A stretch of 64,000 nt of DNA from Lepidostoma basale (taxonomy: Eukaryota > Arthropoda > Insecta > Trichoptera > Lepidostomatidae). A model generated the notes under the pieces. The model was not told where the DNA came from, made no database searches, and saw only the letters and a program-made list of their open reading frames with translations. This document shows, piece by piece, positions 11,045 to 21,967 of the stretch. Positions within the stretch are counted from its first letter, which is position 1. Each line of letters begins with the position of its first letter. The position numbers and the translations under genes were made by a program. Location of the stretch: positions 496,001 to 560,000 of the forward strand of contig JAHDVF020000581.1 of assembly GCA_022606425.2 (NCBI GenBank), read 5' to 3'.

Positions 11045-11145
11045 ATACTAACTAAAGAATAATTAACAGGTTAATTATTATTATTATTTTGTTGAAAAAT
11101 CTTCACTTAATCACAGCTTGAGCCATATCGATGTAAAGGCGAAAA
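11045..11145 (-). mobile_element. SINE 3' tail fragment
   Basis: The reverse strand has CATCGATATGGCTCAAGCTG, then TTTTCAACAAAATAATAATAA, matching the 3' module of the SINEs at 50022 and 54840, with an (AAT)n tail. Confidence 0.65.
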
Positions 11146-11500
11146 AAAAAGAACATCAAAGGAAATATATACATAGAACCGTATGAATATAAATGTGCCA
11201 GTTATTTCCTTGTTGCTCTTTTTTTTGTAAACACACCACATCATTTAAAAGACGAATCGCTTTCAATACAGGACAACTTTGAAGGGCCTTTGTGCAGCCC
11301 TTCTTTAAATAACACAATTCAAATTGATTTTCTACCAGGAAAAAAAATACCAGTCAAAACATTAATTAATAAAAAAAATTATAAATGGAAACACTTTTTC
11401 CATATTTCAATTAATTTTTTTCAACATGTTTCGTAAATATTATACATTCATCATGGAGAAAACTCTTTGTTTAAAATGTGTAATTTTATATCTTTTTCCA

Positions 11501-12012
11501 AGTAAGGAAGGATGTTGATGTTGATGATGATGATAATTAACCTGTTAATTATTTTTCAAAGGAAGCATGAAAGTAGAATAAATGCAGTAGAAATGAGATC
11601 TCTTAGACGAATGTGTGGATATTCTGTGTATGATAGAGTGTCAAATGAAAATATAAGAAGTGAATGCGGTGCGAATGATGGTGTCATGAACAAAATAATG
11701 AAAGGATCATTAAGATATGGTTTGGACATATGGAAAGAATGAATGAAGAAAGAATGGTAAAAAAATTATATGTTAATGATGTAAATGGAACCAGAAATAG
11801 AGGAAGACCGAGGAAAACGTGGCACGATCAAATAAATCAAATATTGAATGTCGGCCATGTGAGGAGTCAGAGAAATCGACGCGCGTGCATGACACGATGT
11901 ATGAATGTTGAGGAAGCGAGAGAAATATGTCAGGAAAGAAAGGTGTGGCAGTCCATTCTTTCTGCCTACCCCTTCGGGGAGACGGCGTGATGGTTAGTTA
12001 GTTAGTTAGTTA
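11501..12012 (+). mobile_element. RTE-type 3' fragment, family B, (TTAG)n tail
   Basis: Codes for RINAVEMRSLRRMCGYSVYD..., [46 protein letters not shown] and SAYPFGETA with one frameshift near 11730. It ends CCTTCGGGGAGACGGCGTGA and (GTTA)n. ATATCTTTTTCCA occurs at 11488-11500 and 12013-12025, a 13-bp target duplication. The first 60 bases (GATGTTGATGATGATGAT) do not match the RTE and may be filler made at insertion. Confidence 0.92.
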
Positions 12013-12204
12013 ATATCTTTTTCCACTGAAGAAGAACTATTCCACTAAAAGAAGGCCGAAAGTGAAAAAAAAAGTGTTTTAATATGTGGGGAGTAAGGAA
12101 GATGCTTCCATATGTGATGTTACGATAACATCTGGTAACATACGATATATAAAGCTTTCTTGCCATTGATACAAAAAATAAGAGGAATATTTAAATAGAT
12201 TTTC

Positions 12205-12375
12205 ACACCTAGTAGAATTACATTCTCTGGGATCTTGAATGGTTATCAAAGGCTCAATCTTCTAGAACGCTAGCCTGAAGATGGAGTCTGTAACAATCTC
12301 TGAAAAGCTAGTCAAATAGGATATATCATGAGACAGTTATACTCAAGATCCCAGAGAATATAACAGTGCTTTTAA
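12205..12375. repeat. Foldback element
   Basis: Arms ATTCTCTGGGATCTTGA and TCAAGATCCCAGAGAAT are inverted. The centre contains CTGAAGATGGAGTCTG and CTGAAAAGC, the apex style seen in other foldbacks here. Confidence 0.7.
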
Positions 12376-13300
12376 TTAGTACAGTCATAGTTATGGAATT
12401 CCACAATGGTTTACACGAAGTTGATCAAACATTTGTAGATAAATAATTATGTTGGCACTACAAAGGTATATTTTCTATGGACAACATATGCTAACAAAAT
12501 AAGCGGGGGTGTAAAATCTACTATAAGTTATAATAAGAATTGAGTTCTTATACCAAAAACACAAAATAAAATATTGAAAATTAAACCCACAATAATTATA
12601 CGAATACAAAGGTAAATTTTTGCACAATATTTTTTTACAGAAAATATATTCTTTGAACAGAACTCTTTCACAAAATCAACGCATGTAAAAGAAAAAAAAT
12701 GTCAAAAGAAAAATGTTGCCATTCTCTGACCAAAACGTTTAACGAGCAGTTGGTGATATTTCCGCCCCACCGAGCAGCGAGCTCGAGCGGCCCTACCTGT
12801 CTCTGTTCCTGCTTAATTTAAAAGAAGAACACAAAACACTCGGCCGGTAGAAAGGAAATTTACGATCAACATTTCCGACAATTAGCCGCGATGTTTTTCA
12901 TTCAAATTTCGCAAAACTGTTCCAGCTTAACTCAAGCGTTCCTTTTTGTCTTTTGTTATTTTTTCAGACATTTTCTTGGACACATTAATTAAGTTTTTCT
13001 TTCGAAGAAATCAACTTCATTTGATGAATAAACACACAAAATGCTTTTTGTCAGACCATTATTTGGCCAGCGAATTTTTGTACCAACACGTTTTTTTCAT
13101 TTCCCTTCACATTGTATAGGTTTAATTATGTATATCCTCTTACTCGAAAAGCTAATTTGAGCATTCAAGAGGTTTCGTTTTAAGTAGAAAAATACAGAAT
13201 TTTGTGTAGAAAAATGATTGTTTTGGCTGGAAAAAGAAATAAACATGCTCTCATTGTACACGCGCTTTTATTATAAACACATGTAATACTTAACACGTGA
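12376..13300. other. No gene recognised
   Basis: Bases 12400-12420 hold a TGGAATTCCACAATGG fragment of the foldback family. Bases 12730-12900 are less AT-rich and not seen elsewhere in the window; function unknown. The rest is AT-rich. Confidence 0.4.
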
Positions 13301-13301
13301 G

Positions 13302-13535
13302 CTATTTATCATTTAATTTAATATTTATATTCCTTAGAAATGAATTCATGAAATCATGATCATCAAATAAAGATGGCCGCATTTTTGAGTAGTTATTATA
13401 GACGTAGAGTATTTGTCCTCTGAACGTAGCTTCACTAATATGGAAGACGTCGATCTCCGAGGAGACCGCGTTCAGCCGGCTAATTGCTCTTCCCACCGGT
13501 GTCACCAGAGGCAGATTGGTTCTGGCGGCCGGTAG
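13302..13535 (-). pseudogene. Unidentified coding repeat, copy 1
   Basis: The reverse strand frame reads NLPLVTPVGRAISRLNAVSS, then EIDVFHISEATFRGQILYVY, and runs to a stop at 13302. A diverged relative on the + strand at 40750-40882 keeps MPVGKAIELL and NDVFHISESMFRRQIL. Conservation at the protein level suggests a former coding sequence. I do not recognise the family; it could be a gene of another mobile element or an endogenous virus. Confidence 0.55.
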
Positions 13536-13559
13536 GTAAAACAATCTGGGCTGTCGCTG

Positions 13560-14130
13560 TCGAAGATTCTACATTCACACATCGTGACATGCACTCTCGT
13601 CGATTGTTCCTACTTCGAACATTGCCGCCTTTCAGTAATTGACTAATTTGGTCATGCCATGTCTTCCTTGGCCTTCCTCGACTTATTTTTCCATTCACGC
13701 TACTTGTACATATCTCTTTAACCATTCTTCCCTCATCCATTCGTTCCATATGTCCAAACCATCTTAGTGGCCCTTTCTTGATTTTATTTATCACGCATTC
13801 ATCCGCCTTCCATTCTTTTCTTACTTCAGCATTAGATATTCTATCATACATTGTTATTCCGCACATTCTTCTTAGTGACCTCATTTCTACGGAATCCTAG
13901 TTTCATCCTTCTTCTGCCAACTCCAAGCTTCACTTCCATATATAAGGGTCGGGACTAAAACTCCATTGTGCACTGCCATATTTGCTTCAGTCGATATATT
14001 TCTATTTGCGGTAATGACTTTGAGTGCACCATTTATTTTGTTTCCAGCTCCAAACCTTCTTCCGATATCTTTCTCCATTCTTCCATCTCTTGAAAATATG
14101 CTTCCCAGATAAACAAATTCGGTAACTCGG
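13560..14130 (-). mobile_element. RTE-type fragment, older A/B relative
   Basis: Encodes MRSLRRMCGITMYDRISNAE..., [17 protein letters not shown] and SRGRPRKTWHDQIS on the reverse strand, preceded by RRFGAGNKINGALKV and LVPTLIYGSEAWSWQ. A frameshift lies near 13890. The 3' end is missing: after CMSRCVN the sequence changes into the unidentified coding repeat. Confidence 0.88.
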
Positions 14131-14224
14131 TAAATGAGTCTGCTAAATGACCATTAAACGTGATTTGGTTATACTAAGCTTGAGGGATAGACTGGGAAAA
14201 GAAGTAATATGTTCCAGAACTATT

Positions 14225-14450
14225 GTCAGAGATTCAACTAATGGACAAAGACCTTACTACAGTGGAGACCAAGACAACACAAAAGAAGTGTGAAGACCAC
14301 AGACAACGTGGAGGAATGACGTTCATCGACACGCTGGATATAAACTGGATGCAGATAGTCCAGGACAGAGCTCCGTGGAAGCAAATGGAAGAGGGAAGAG
14401 GAAGAGAAGGTTCAGACGTTGTCCCATAGGTAAAAAAAGAAGAAGAATAA
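14225..14450 (+). mobile_element. RTE-type C-terminal fragment, (GAA)n tail
   Basis: Frame ...RGGMTFIDTLDINWMQIVQD, then RAPWKQMEE, resembles the WMQxAQDRxxW segment at the end of BovB-like RTE proteins. It ends AAAAAGAAGAAGAATAA. Confidence 0.65.
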
Positions 14451-14451
14451 G

Positions 14452-14770
14452 AACTAGTTACAACCCGTGAAATATCCACGGAAGTAAGGATGTTCTACCC
14501 TTTAAAAACTTGTTTCACTGTACAATCGTAATCAGTAATAAATTTAACTTTTAATATAAATATTTTTTTATTAAACGCGTTAAAAATTTCACAATTGAAA
14601 TACTAAATTGTTCTCTTTTTGTTTTCTACACTATCGTCATACAACAATAATCAGAACAAAATTCAAAATAATCCAGAAACGTTCTCAGGCATGCGCATCG
14701 TGTGCATTTCGAATTACTTTCGAAGAGATTCGTAGTATTATTCTATCGCTCTCTTGTATTCAAAATATTA
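14452..14770 (+). repeat. Dispersed repeat, copy 2 (unclassified)
   Basis: Homologous to 5983-6275 over its length, starting at ACTAGTTACAACCCGTGAAA. It contains GCATGCGCATCGTGTGCA, which is absent from copy 1. Confidence 0.8.
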
Positions 14771-14800
14771 TTTTAATCTTTAAATGGAACTGGCAAATAA

Positions 14801-15278
14801 AACGAAGCATGGAACTGGCAAAAGAAGGATGAAAGTAGAATAAATGCAGTAGAAATGAGATCTCTTAGACGAATGAGTGGATACTCTGTGTATGATAGAG
14901 TGTCGAATGTAAATATAAGAAGTGAATGCGGTGCGAATGATGGTGTTATGAACAAAATAATGAAAAGATCATTAAGATGGTTTGAACATATGGAAAGAAT
15001 GAACGAAGAAAGAATGGTTCAAAAATATATGTCAACGATGTAAATGGAACCCGAAATAGAGGAAGACCGAGGAAAACGTGGCACGATCAAATAAATCAAA
15101 TATTGAATGTCGGCCATGTGAGGAGTCAGAGAAATCGACGCGCGTGCATGACACGATGTATGAATGTTAAGGAAGCGAAAGAAATATTTCAGGAAAGAAA
15201 AGTGTGCCAGTCCATTCTTTCTGCCTACCCCTTCGGGGAGACGGCGTGATGGTTAGTTAGTTAGTTAGTTAGTTATAA
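14801..15278 (+). mobile_element. RTE-type 3' fragment, family B
   Basis: Begins at ACGAAGCATGGAACTGG, runs through MRSLRRMSGYSVYDRVSN and RWFEHMERMNEERMVQK (frameshift near 15035), and ends with the CCTTCGGGGAGACGG hairpin and a (GTTA)n tail. Close to 29794-30289. Confidence 0.9.
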
Positions 15279-15432
15279 CTATGTTTACAAATAGGGTCAG
15301 TTTTGACAGTTGTTATAAATAATATTATAACATCTATATAATTATATAACATCTATAGATATATAACATCTATTACGTTTTTTTATTGAGGAGATATTTT
15401 ATCATAAGACTCGTAAGTAAAATTTTAAACAG

Positions 15433-15995
15433 TGGAGCTTTAAAAATAGTTATTGAAAACAAGAATTTATCAATGAAAGCGAAAACGACCGTTAACAATG
15501 GAGTTCTGGTCCCAACCCTAATGTATGGAAGCGAAGCATGGAACTGGCAGAAGAAGGATGAGAGCAGAATAAATGCGGTAGAGATGAGGTCCCTAAGACG
15601 TATGTGTGGTAGAACGTTATACGACAGAATCTTAAATGCTGATATAAGAAAGGAATGTACAGCGGAAGAAGGTATTATGAACAAAATTATGAAAGGATCG
15701 CTGCGTTGGTTCGGACATATGGAACGCATGGATGGAGAAAGAATGGTTAAGAAAGTATACGTTAATGATGTAAATGGGGTACGAAGTCGAGGCAGACCGA
15801 GGAAAACATGGCATGACCAAATTAATCAAATTTTAAACGTTGGTCATGTTAGAAGTTGGAGGAATCGACGTGCGTGTATGACTCGTTGTATGAATGTGGA
15901 GGAAGCTAGAGAGGTTTGCCAGGATAGAGTAGTATGGCGGTCCATTCTCTCTGCCTACCCCTGCGGGGAAACGGCGTGATGGTTTGTTTGTTGAT
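15433..15995 (+). mobile_element. RTE-type 3' fragment, family A
   Basis: An open frame of 197 codons matches the C-terminus of the full-length element nearly without change (GALKIVIENKNLSMKAKTTV... to SAYPCGETA). Tail GGTTTGTTTGTTG. High similarity suggests a young 5'-truncated insertion. Confidence 0.92.
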
Positions 15996-16139
15996 TATTA
16001 AAATGACGATTTCGTTTGAATCCATGAGTAATATTTTAGAATGTCACATCTGTATACTGTATAGTATGTGTGTACGTACTATGGTGTGCTTTGATCTATG
16101 TGCCTGGGCCGTCCTAAGTACACTAGAGTATCCAATGCC

Positions 16140-16617
16140 GTGAAGTTAACATTTATTCTTCTGGTTTTATACGAGCCAGGTTTAGCTACAATCCCCGAAT
16201 TATGTGATAACATTTCGGCTTATGTAACCCTCTTCAGATTTTGATATTTAGCATCCAAAAGCTTAACTCGCTCTTCCAAGGCTCATAATATATATTTTTT
16301 AGTAAGTACACGATGGTCTACATATAAAATAAAGAATTAATCGCTTGTTTACAAGAAAACGTATTTTTTTATAACTGTGTATTTTCAAAGTACTTTATCA
16401 TATTTTTTACAAAACGGTCACAGATGCCCTTCTTCAGTGTAGACATTTTAACAATAAAATGAGACAAATCTTATATACTAAATGAACAGGGAAGGGGGAG
16501 GGAGAGTTAAGTATAAAGGAAGGGGTAAGTGTTATTTAATTAGGATTGTAGAATAAGGGGAACAAATGAATGATTGGACTTTTCGTTTTGTTTTATCGAC
16601 GTGTAAATTTCAAAGGG
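16140..16617. other. No gene; possible foldback traces
   Basis: Reversed CTGAAGAGGG...CCGAAATG near 16210-16240 and CTGAAGAAGG near 16425 look like foldback apices. No complete arms were seen. Confidence 0.35.
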
Positions 16618-16697
16618 CAAGGGCCTGGAGAACACTGGCGAGAGACCGAGAGAGATGGCGTGGGGATGGAGAGGTTTACGTCCAGCAGTGGATGGAG
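16618..16697 (+). mobile_element. RTE stub, BovB-like
   Basis: Frame WRGDGEVYVQQWME is the typical EAYVQQW C-terminus. It abuts an oppositely oriented RTE fragment. Confidence 0.65.
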
Positions 16698-17172
16698 ACA
16701 AGCTTACTTACTTACTTCCTATGGCCATACAACTCTTGAAGAGTTTTAGCCTCCTTGATGATTTTTCGCCAAGCTCCTCGATCCTGCGCCATTCGCTCCC
16801 AGTATTCCGATTCGCCCAACCTAACCAGGTCAGCCAGAACATTGTTCATTAGGCGCTGTCTAGGCCTTCCTAGAGGTTTTACTCCAGTCGGTCTAGACGC
16901 GTACAGGGTCTTGATTGCTCTGGTCTCTTCGGCTCGGCATACGTGCCCAATCCATGCTAGGCGACCGGCTCTCACGGTGCTCGTTATAAGGGGGTGCTGG
17001 GTCATCGTCTTAGATCGTACGGATCTCTTGGTTGGTCCTATGCCTCCAAGTTCCCGCTGTAATACCGGGTCTGGGTCCCAGGATAATTCTAAGTATTCTA
17101 TTCTCAAACCAGTAGATTCTTTGTTGTTTTTTTAGAGTCATTGTCCATGACTCAGAACCATATGTCAACATA
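16698..17172 (-). mobile_element. RTE-type fragment, family D, (AAGT)n tail
   Basis: The reverse strand encodes LTYGSESWTMTLKKQQRIYW, FENRILRIILGP, RAGRLAWIGHVCRAEETRAI, RPRQRLMNNVLADL and ERMAQDRGAWRKIIKEAKTL, with one frameshift near 17060. The tail reads GGAAGTAAGTAAGTAAGC. A distinct family from A-C. Confidence 0.85.
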
Positions 17173-17290
17173 TGATGATGAAGACAAACTGAAGAAGAAA
17201 TTTCAAAAGCTGTTTTTATACAACATTTTGAATGTATACAAATACTTGTAGACGGATACTGGATTTTACCCATTGCGGGTTACCAATTCA

Positions 17291-17832
17291 ATAATTAATT
17301 GTATCTTAATAGAGACGAAGATGCAAATTGGAAACAGAATATGGTTGATCGAGGTGTTTACAGGACTTATGACCTGTCATTGGTTGGGTTAAGCGCACGC
17401 TTTATGTAATACAACATCCCCATTCCACCTTTTTTCTTATGACCACCATGTCTGACAAATTTTTGAAAGTTGTAGGTACTCGTATATATGTTAATCTGTA
17501 ACACCACTTTTTAAATGGCGGCAGCCTTTCACATTGCGTTAAAAAGATCTTCTGCTTAATGCTTAAAATACAATCTTCATAGATGGCGTTAGTGTGTAGA
17601 TAGAAAAACTACCATGTAAAAAGTGATGTAACAGATTAACTTATTAATACAACTTCCAAAAATTTGTCAGACATGATGGTCATAAGAAAAAATGTGGAAT
17701 GGGGAATGTTGTATTACATAAAGCGTGCGCTTAACCCAACCAATGACAGGTCATAAGTCCTGTAAACACCTCGATCAACCATATTCTGTTTCTAATTTGC
17801 ATCTTCGTCTCTATTGAGATACAATTAATTCT
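17291..17832. mobile_element. Foldback element with ~245-bp inverted arms
   Basis: The left arm from 17293 (AATTGTATCTTAATAGAGACG) and the right arm ending near 17830 (TCTCTATTGAGATACAATT) are about 90% identical inverted copies around a ~50-bp centre. They include the unusual GGTTAAGCGCACGCTTTATG. No open frame. Partial copies at 52073-52135 and 60550-60720. Confidence 0.9.
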
Positions 17833-18446
17833 TGAAAAGCTGTTTTCTTTATTATCCGGGACCTTCAGTGTGGCATAGCTTTTGCTCCTCAGCCACAAAG
17901 GTCATCTTGTTAGTTTTGTTTTCAAAGTATTAATAAATTCCAATGTTTACGTCTCAGATAAAATTGTATTGTTTCGTAGGATTGATAATTGTTCAGTCAT
18001 TATCAAATTACCCTCTGATTAAAACAACACCCAGTCAGAATTATTTGTGTTACGAGTGTTTTCCCGAATTAATGGGCGGTCCTCCGTAGGGGCGGCGAGG
18101 TGCTTAACCCCATATTTGTCCCGATAATGACCAAATCTAAGCCTGAGCGCCCCATCGAATTAACCAAAATCAAACCGCCACTCAATCAGTCGGTTCCCAA
18201 TGGATTTGTGAATGATTATTACAAGGCACTCGATGGAGCGAACTTCGGAGGGATTGTATTTCGATGTAGGTGGCCTTATTTAAGGCTACGGATAATTTTA
18301 ACTTTATTTACGATTACAGAGATTTAATTACCAGTGTGAGATTGGCAATGCTTAAACATTTTAGAGCACACATACATATTTTCAAATAAAGTAAGAGATG
18401 CCGGTTCTCTTGCGATCTTTCGTCGAAAATGCTTTAAATATGTTGT
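17833..18446. other. Intergenic, one weak exon-like stretch
   Basis: Bases 18100-18268 form an open stretch of non-repetitive sequence (TKSKPERPIELTKIKPPLNQ, then SVPNGFVNDYYKALDGANFG) followed by GTAGGT. It has coding-like composition but no recognised family and no convincing acceptor. Confidence 0.3.
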
Positions 18447-18760
18447 CAGTACCGATGTTTAAGGTTTTTGATGTTTTTTTTCATTTATGTTTTTTTAAAA
18501 TATTATTAAGTGTTTATAAAATGTTGCTTTGTAAGTACCGATGTTTAAAGTTGTTGTAAGCACCGATTTTTTTAAGGTTTTTGTTGTTTTTTATTTTATT
18601 AATTGTTTATAAAATGTTGTTTTATATAATAAGTACCGATGTTTAAAGTTGTTGTTAGTACCGATGTTTTTAAGTTTTTTTTTTTTTCATTTGTGTGTTT
18701 TTTTATATATTAGTAATTGTTTATAAAAGGTTGTTTTATAAGTTGTAAAATGTTTTTGTA
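18447..18760. repeat. Degenerate tandem repeat, ~90-bp unit, 3 copies
   Basis: GTACCGATGTTTAA recurs at about 18450, 18536 and 18633, each followed by T-rich sequence and TTGTTTATAAAA(T/G)GTTG. Confidence 0.75.
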
Positions 18761-18859
18761 ATTTTTTACAACTTTATTAAATAAATAAATACATATTTTC
18801 TATATTGTTTTTATTTATTTTTGATAAATCCAAGACTTTAATACTACAAAATTATATAA

Positions 18860-19055
18860 TTCGACGATAACCGTCCCGAGTTCGATACCCGGCGATGGCA
18901 GTGAGATTGTCACACTGTCTTTGGTCTGGTGTAGAATTCACGTGACGATAAAGCAGATTACCGATAGATTAGCTACCTATCTCATATCATGATAATCAAT
19001 ATAAAAGCTAAAAAATATTGTGCACAGTAATTATGTTCAAACGACTGGTTGTACA
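18860..19055 (+). mobile_element. tRNA-derived SINE, 5'-truncated
   Basis: Starts in the box B region (GAGTTCGATACCCGGCGATG), continues with CACACTGTCTTTGGTCTGG and TTCACGTGACGATAAA, and ends in the TTCAAACGACTGGTTGTAC type of 3' module. Sister of 44929-45152. Confidence 0.8.
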
Positions 19056-19079
19056 TGTAAAGTCAAACCTAAACAAACC

Positions 19080-19808
19080 ATAATGACTTTTCCCCGAAGA
19101 GGTAGTCAAAAGGAGTGGATAGCCATACTATTATTTCCTATCATACTTCTCTCCCTTCCTCAAGATTCATACATCCTGTCATGCACGGATGTCGATTTCT
19201 CCGACTCCCCAGGTGACAGATATTCAATATTTTATTTATTTAATTGTGTAACGTTTTCATTGGTCTTCCTCTATTTCAAGTTCCATTTACATCGTTAACA
19301 TATACTTTTTTACGATTCTTTCTTTCCATGTGTCGAAACCATCTTAATGTTACTTTCATTATTTTGTTCATTAAACTTTCATTCGCACTCCTATCACTTC
19401 ATTTATTTTCATTCGACACTCTTCTTCTTCTTCTTCTTCAGCCTATTCCCGTCCACTCCTGGACAGAGGCCTCCTCCATTCGCTTCCATGTCACTCTGTC
19501 CTGTGCAGACTGCATCTAGGTTATTCCGAAGTGTATATTCAGATCACCCTTCCACCGTAGTTGCGGTCGCCCTGCACTTCTCTTCGTCGTCCACGGTCTC
19601 CAAGTCAGCAGTCTTCCTGTCCACTTTTCATCTGAGCTTCTGGCTACGTGACCTGCCCATTGCCATTTTAGAGTCGCCACCCGGTGGATGACGTCAGTTC
19701 GATTCGACAGATTCGACACTCTATCATACGCATATTGTCTACACATACGAGTACATCTAAGAGATCTGCATTTCTGCGGCATATATTATACTTTCATCCT
19801 TCTTTTGG
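19080..19808 (-). mobile_element. RTE-type fragment, family B, interrupted
   Basis: The reverse strand carries the 3' end (CTACCTCTTCGGGGAAAAG), a MNVEE-like part, and upstream the MRSLR...YDRVSN segment. A second RTE element splits it at 19421-19710, and removing that restores continuity. Confidence 0.85.
19421..19710 (-). mobile_element. BovB-like RTE fragment nested in family B
   Basis: Flanked by ATTCGACACT at 19411-19420 and 19711-19720 (10-bp target duplication). The reverse strand encodes VIHRVATLKWQWAGHVARSS, then RLLTWRPWTTKRSAGRPQLR, and ends in (GAA)n. Same family as 33226-34062. Confidence 0.92.
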
Positions 19809-19969
19809 GAGTTTCATGTTGTCACTTGTTTTTAAAACTCTAATTTCTAAAGTAAGATATTTAATATGTATTTTTCAGGAGCAAAATAAACACAAAGTAC
19901 AATAAATGATTGAACGGAGAAAACAGGTAGAAAAATAGCAAAGCTATACCTATATATTTTTTCTGTATT

Positions 19970-20420
19970 AACGCTAACGCGTATTGAGCTAGAGGCTAAA
20001 GCATCTAATCCATCGGCTATTGAAGGAAAGGAAAATTGTCTAATAAATGAATTGTCGGTAGTTCCAGATCCGAGAGCATTTTTTACTGTAATTAATCAAA
20101 GGTCTTATCCTTTCGACGCTCCTGGCGTGATTTCGATACGGAAAATAGTGAAAAGAGGGGTGTAAACTACCCCGAAGTGGCGGGGCTTAATGGCTTGAAA
20201 TAATTCAAGATATTCTACGGAAGAAGTGCAATTCGATTACATTCTTAAGATGCCGATATATTCTCCGGAGAATTCCACTCGCGAAGGTTAACTACGGCGG
20301 AGATTTATAACTCGTCTGCGTAATGAACTATGGAGTGAGCTTTATCTAGATTTATCAAGATTTCCGCTGAAATATTATGATGTTAGTCCTTGGGAGAATG
20401 TTATTTAAAGGGGGAGAAAA
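19970..20420. promoter_or_regulatory. Candidate regulatory DNA (unproven)
   Basis: 450 bp of balanced composition with no relative in the window, amid repeats. It holds a homeodomain-type TAATTA fused to a TCF-type ATCAAAGG (CTGTAATTAATCAAAGG). No coding frame. The call rests on composition only. Confidence 0.3.
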
Positions 20421-20487
20421 AATGAGGGTTAGAATTTTTTGGAAAAAAAAACGCAGCGCAAAAATACGTCGATGGTAACGATAACAT

Positions 20488-20712
20488 TAAAGGATTTTTT
20501 TATGAATTAAAACACTGTTTTTTCCACTTTTGAGTTTATTTTTCTCGACAAGGCTTCATACCATTGGAAGAACGATATAAATTGTATCATTCTCCCGAAG
20601 ATGAAGGTATATAAAGCTTTCGAAACATGTCGAGAAAATAAAATCAAAAGTGAAAAAAAACAATGTTTTAATTCATAAAAAATACATTATTATGGAATTC
20701 CACAGTGTTAAT
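20488..20712. mobile_element. Foldback MITE
   Basis: Left arm TTTTTTATGAATTAAAACAC through TTTTTCTCGAC is inverted at CGAGAAAATAAAATCAAAAG through TTAATTCATAAAAAATAC. Apex GAAGATGAAGG...TCGAAACATG. The right end reads GGAATTCCACAGTGTTAA. Confidence 0.85.
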
Positions 20713-21439
20713 GTCCTAGGGAGTTAGGGGCAGTCAGAGGTATGAAAAAACAAGTATTTTCAATATTTTTTTGTCAGTAATTTAATTTATCTTATAAAAC
20801 CAACAATATTAAATTATTATATTATGTTTTAACTTGATTTGATTCAAATTAAAAAATATACCTATATATTGAGAGGCCTACCTTGGCAAAAAAAAAAAAA
20901 CCGCCCGACGTCATTAGATGACTACCACACATTTTAAATATTTAAATTTACTTATACATTTTGTAAATTCAGTTATTCCATTGGAAAAATGTTTAGTGTT
21001 TATACATATTTAAGCCTACAAGTAAATGTGAATAATCAAAGTATTTTTTGTTGTTATTTTATTTCGTTTGAATTTGAATAAAAAAAAGATATTGGAGTGG
21101 AGTGGAGTTGTAAAATAATATTTTTTATGTATACTCGTATATTAAATAACATTTTTACTTTAATACACGATCAGAATATTTATCTGATTTGATGTGGGAT
21201 GTTTGAAATTTTTTTCAACTTATTTATTTATAATACAATTTAACATTTTATGATGTATATGATATGTTTTCATAACCATCAAAATCCAGGAGATTTATTC
21301 GCTGTATTCCAAGAATGGATACTATAAACGTGTTGCTTCAGAATTCAAGTTTAAAATAACAATTTTACTATCATATCATTAAAATTTATAAACTCTGTAC
21401 TACGAATATCTGTTTGTGTAAACTGAATAGATTGTTTAA
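20713..21439. other. AT-rich, nothing recognised
   Basis: No open frame of note and no repeat relative noticed. A poly(A) run lies at about 20887-20900. Confidence 0.5.
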
Positions 21440-21443
21440 TTAA

Positions 21444-21967
21444 CCCCTATAGTGCGGCTGACTACATTTGCAGTCCTAAAAAATATTGCTAATCGGAACT
21501 GACATATATGAATGTATCATATCTCAAAAAGCTAAGGACGATAGCAGGCAAATCACTGAGAGATCGCGTGAGGAACACCAGAATAAGATAGATATTTGAG
21601 AGAGGATATTATAAGATGGAGCAGACAGCGACTCCCCTATATTGCATTGCATAATCAGCCTCATGGGACTCGTCCTCGTGGAAGACCTCCTAAAATATGG
21701 AAGGACAGCTGGGAATCTATAATACCTCACAGGAGAAGCAACACTCTGGAGAACAGACCACATAGGTCTACAATAAGGAAAAATAAAAATAAGAAGAAGA
21801 TATCTTAAAAACCTTTTTACTTTAGTTCCTTACTACTAAATTCTATGTAATATTTACATATGACAAACTGGATAACCAGATATAAATCTGTCTGAGCTGC
21901 AAATGTAGTCAGGCGCAGTTCAAGACCATTGTTTTTACTGCAAATGAAGCCAGCCGTACAATGAGGG
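21444..21967. mobile_element. piggyBac-like MITE with TTAA duplication
   Basis: Flanked by TTAA at 21440-21443 and 21968-21971. The ends CCCCTATAGTGCGGCTGACT and (reversed) CCCTCATTGTACGGCTGGCT are inverted, and both continue with a TTTGCAG sub-terminal motif. TTAA plus CCC ends is the piggyBac signature. A 269-bp RTE fragment sits inside. Confidence 0.85.
21531..21799 (+). mobile_element. RTE-type fragment, family F, nested in MITE
   Basis: Bounded by ATATCTCAAAAA (21519-21530) and ATATCTTAAAAA (21800-21811), a 12-bp duplication with one change. Encodes LRDRVRNT and TRPRGRPPKIWKDSWE-like sequence and ends AAGAAGAAG. Related to 38505 and 59985. Confidence 0.85.
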
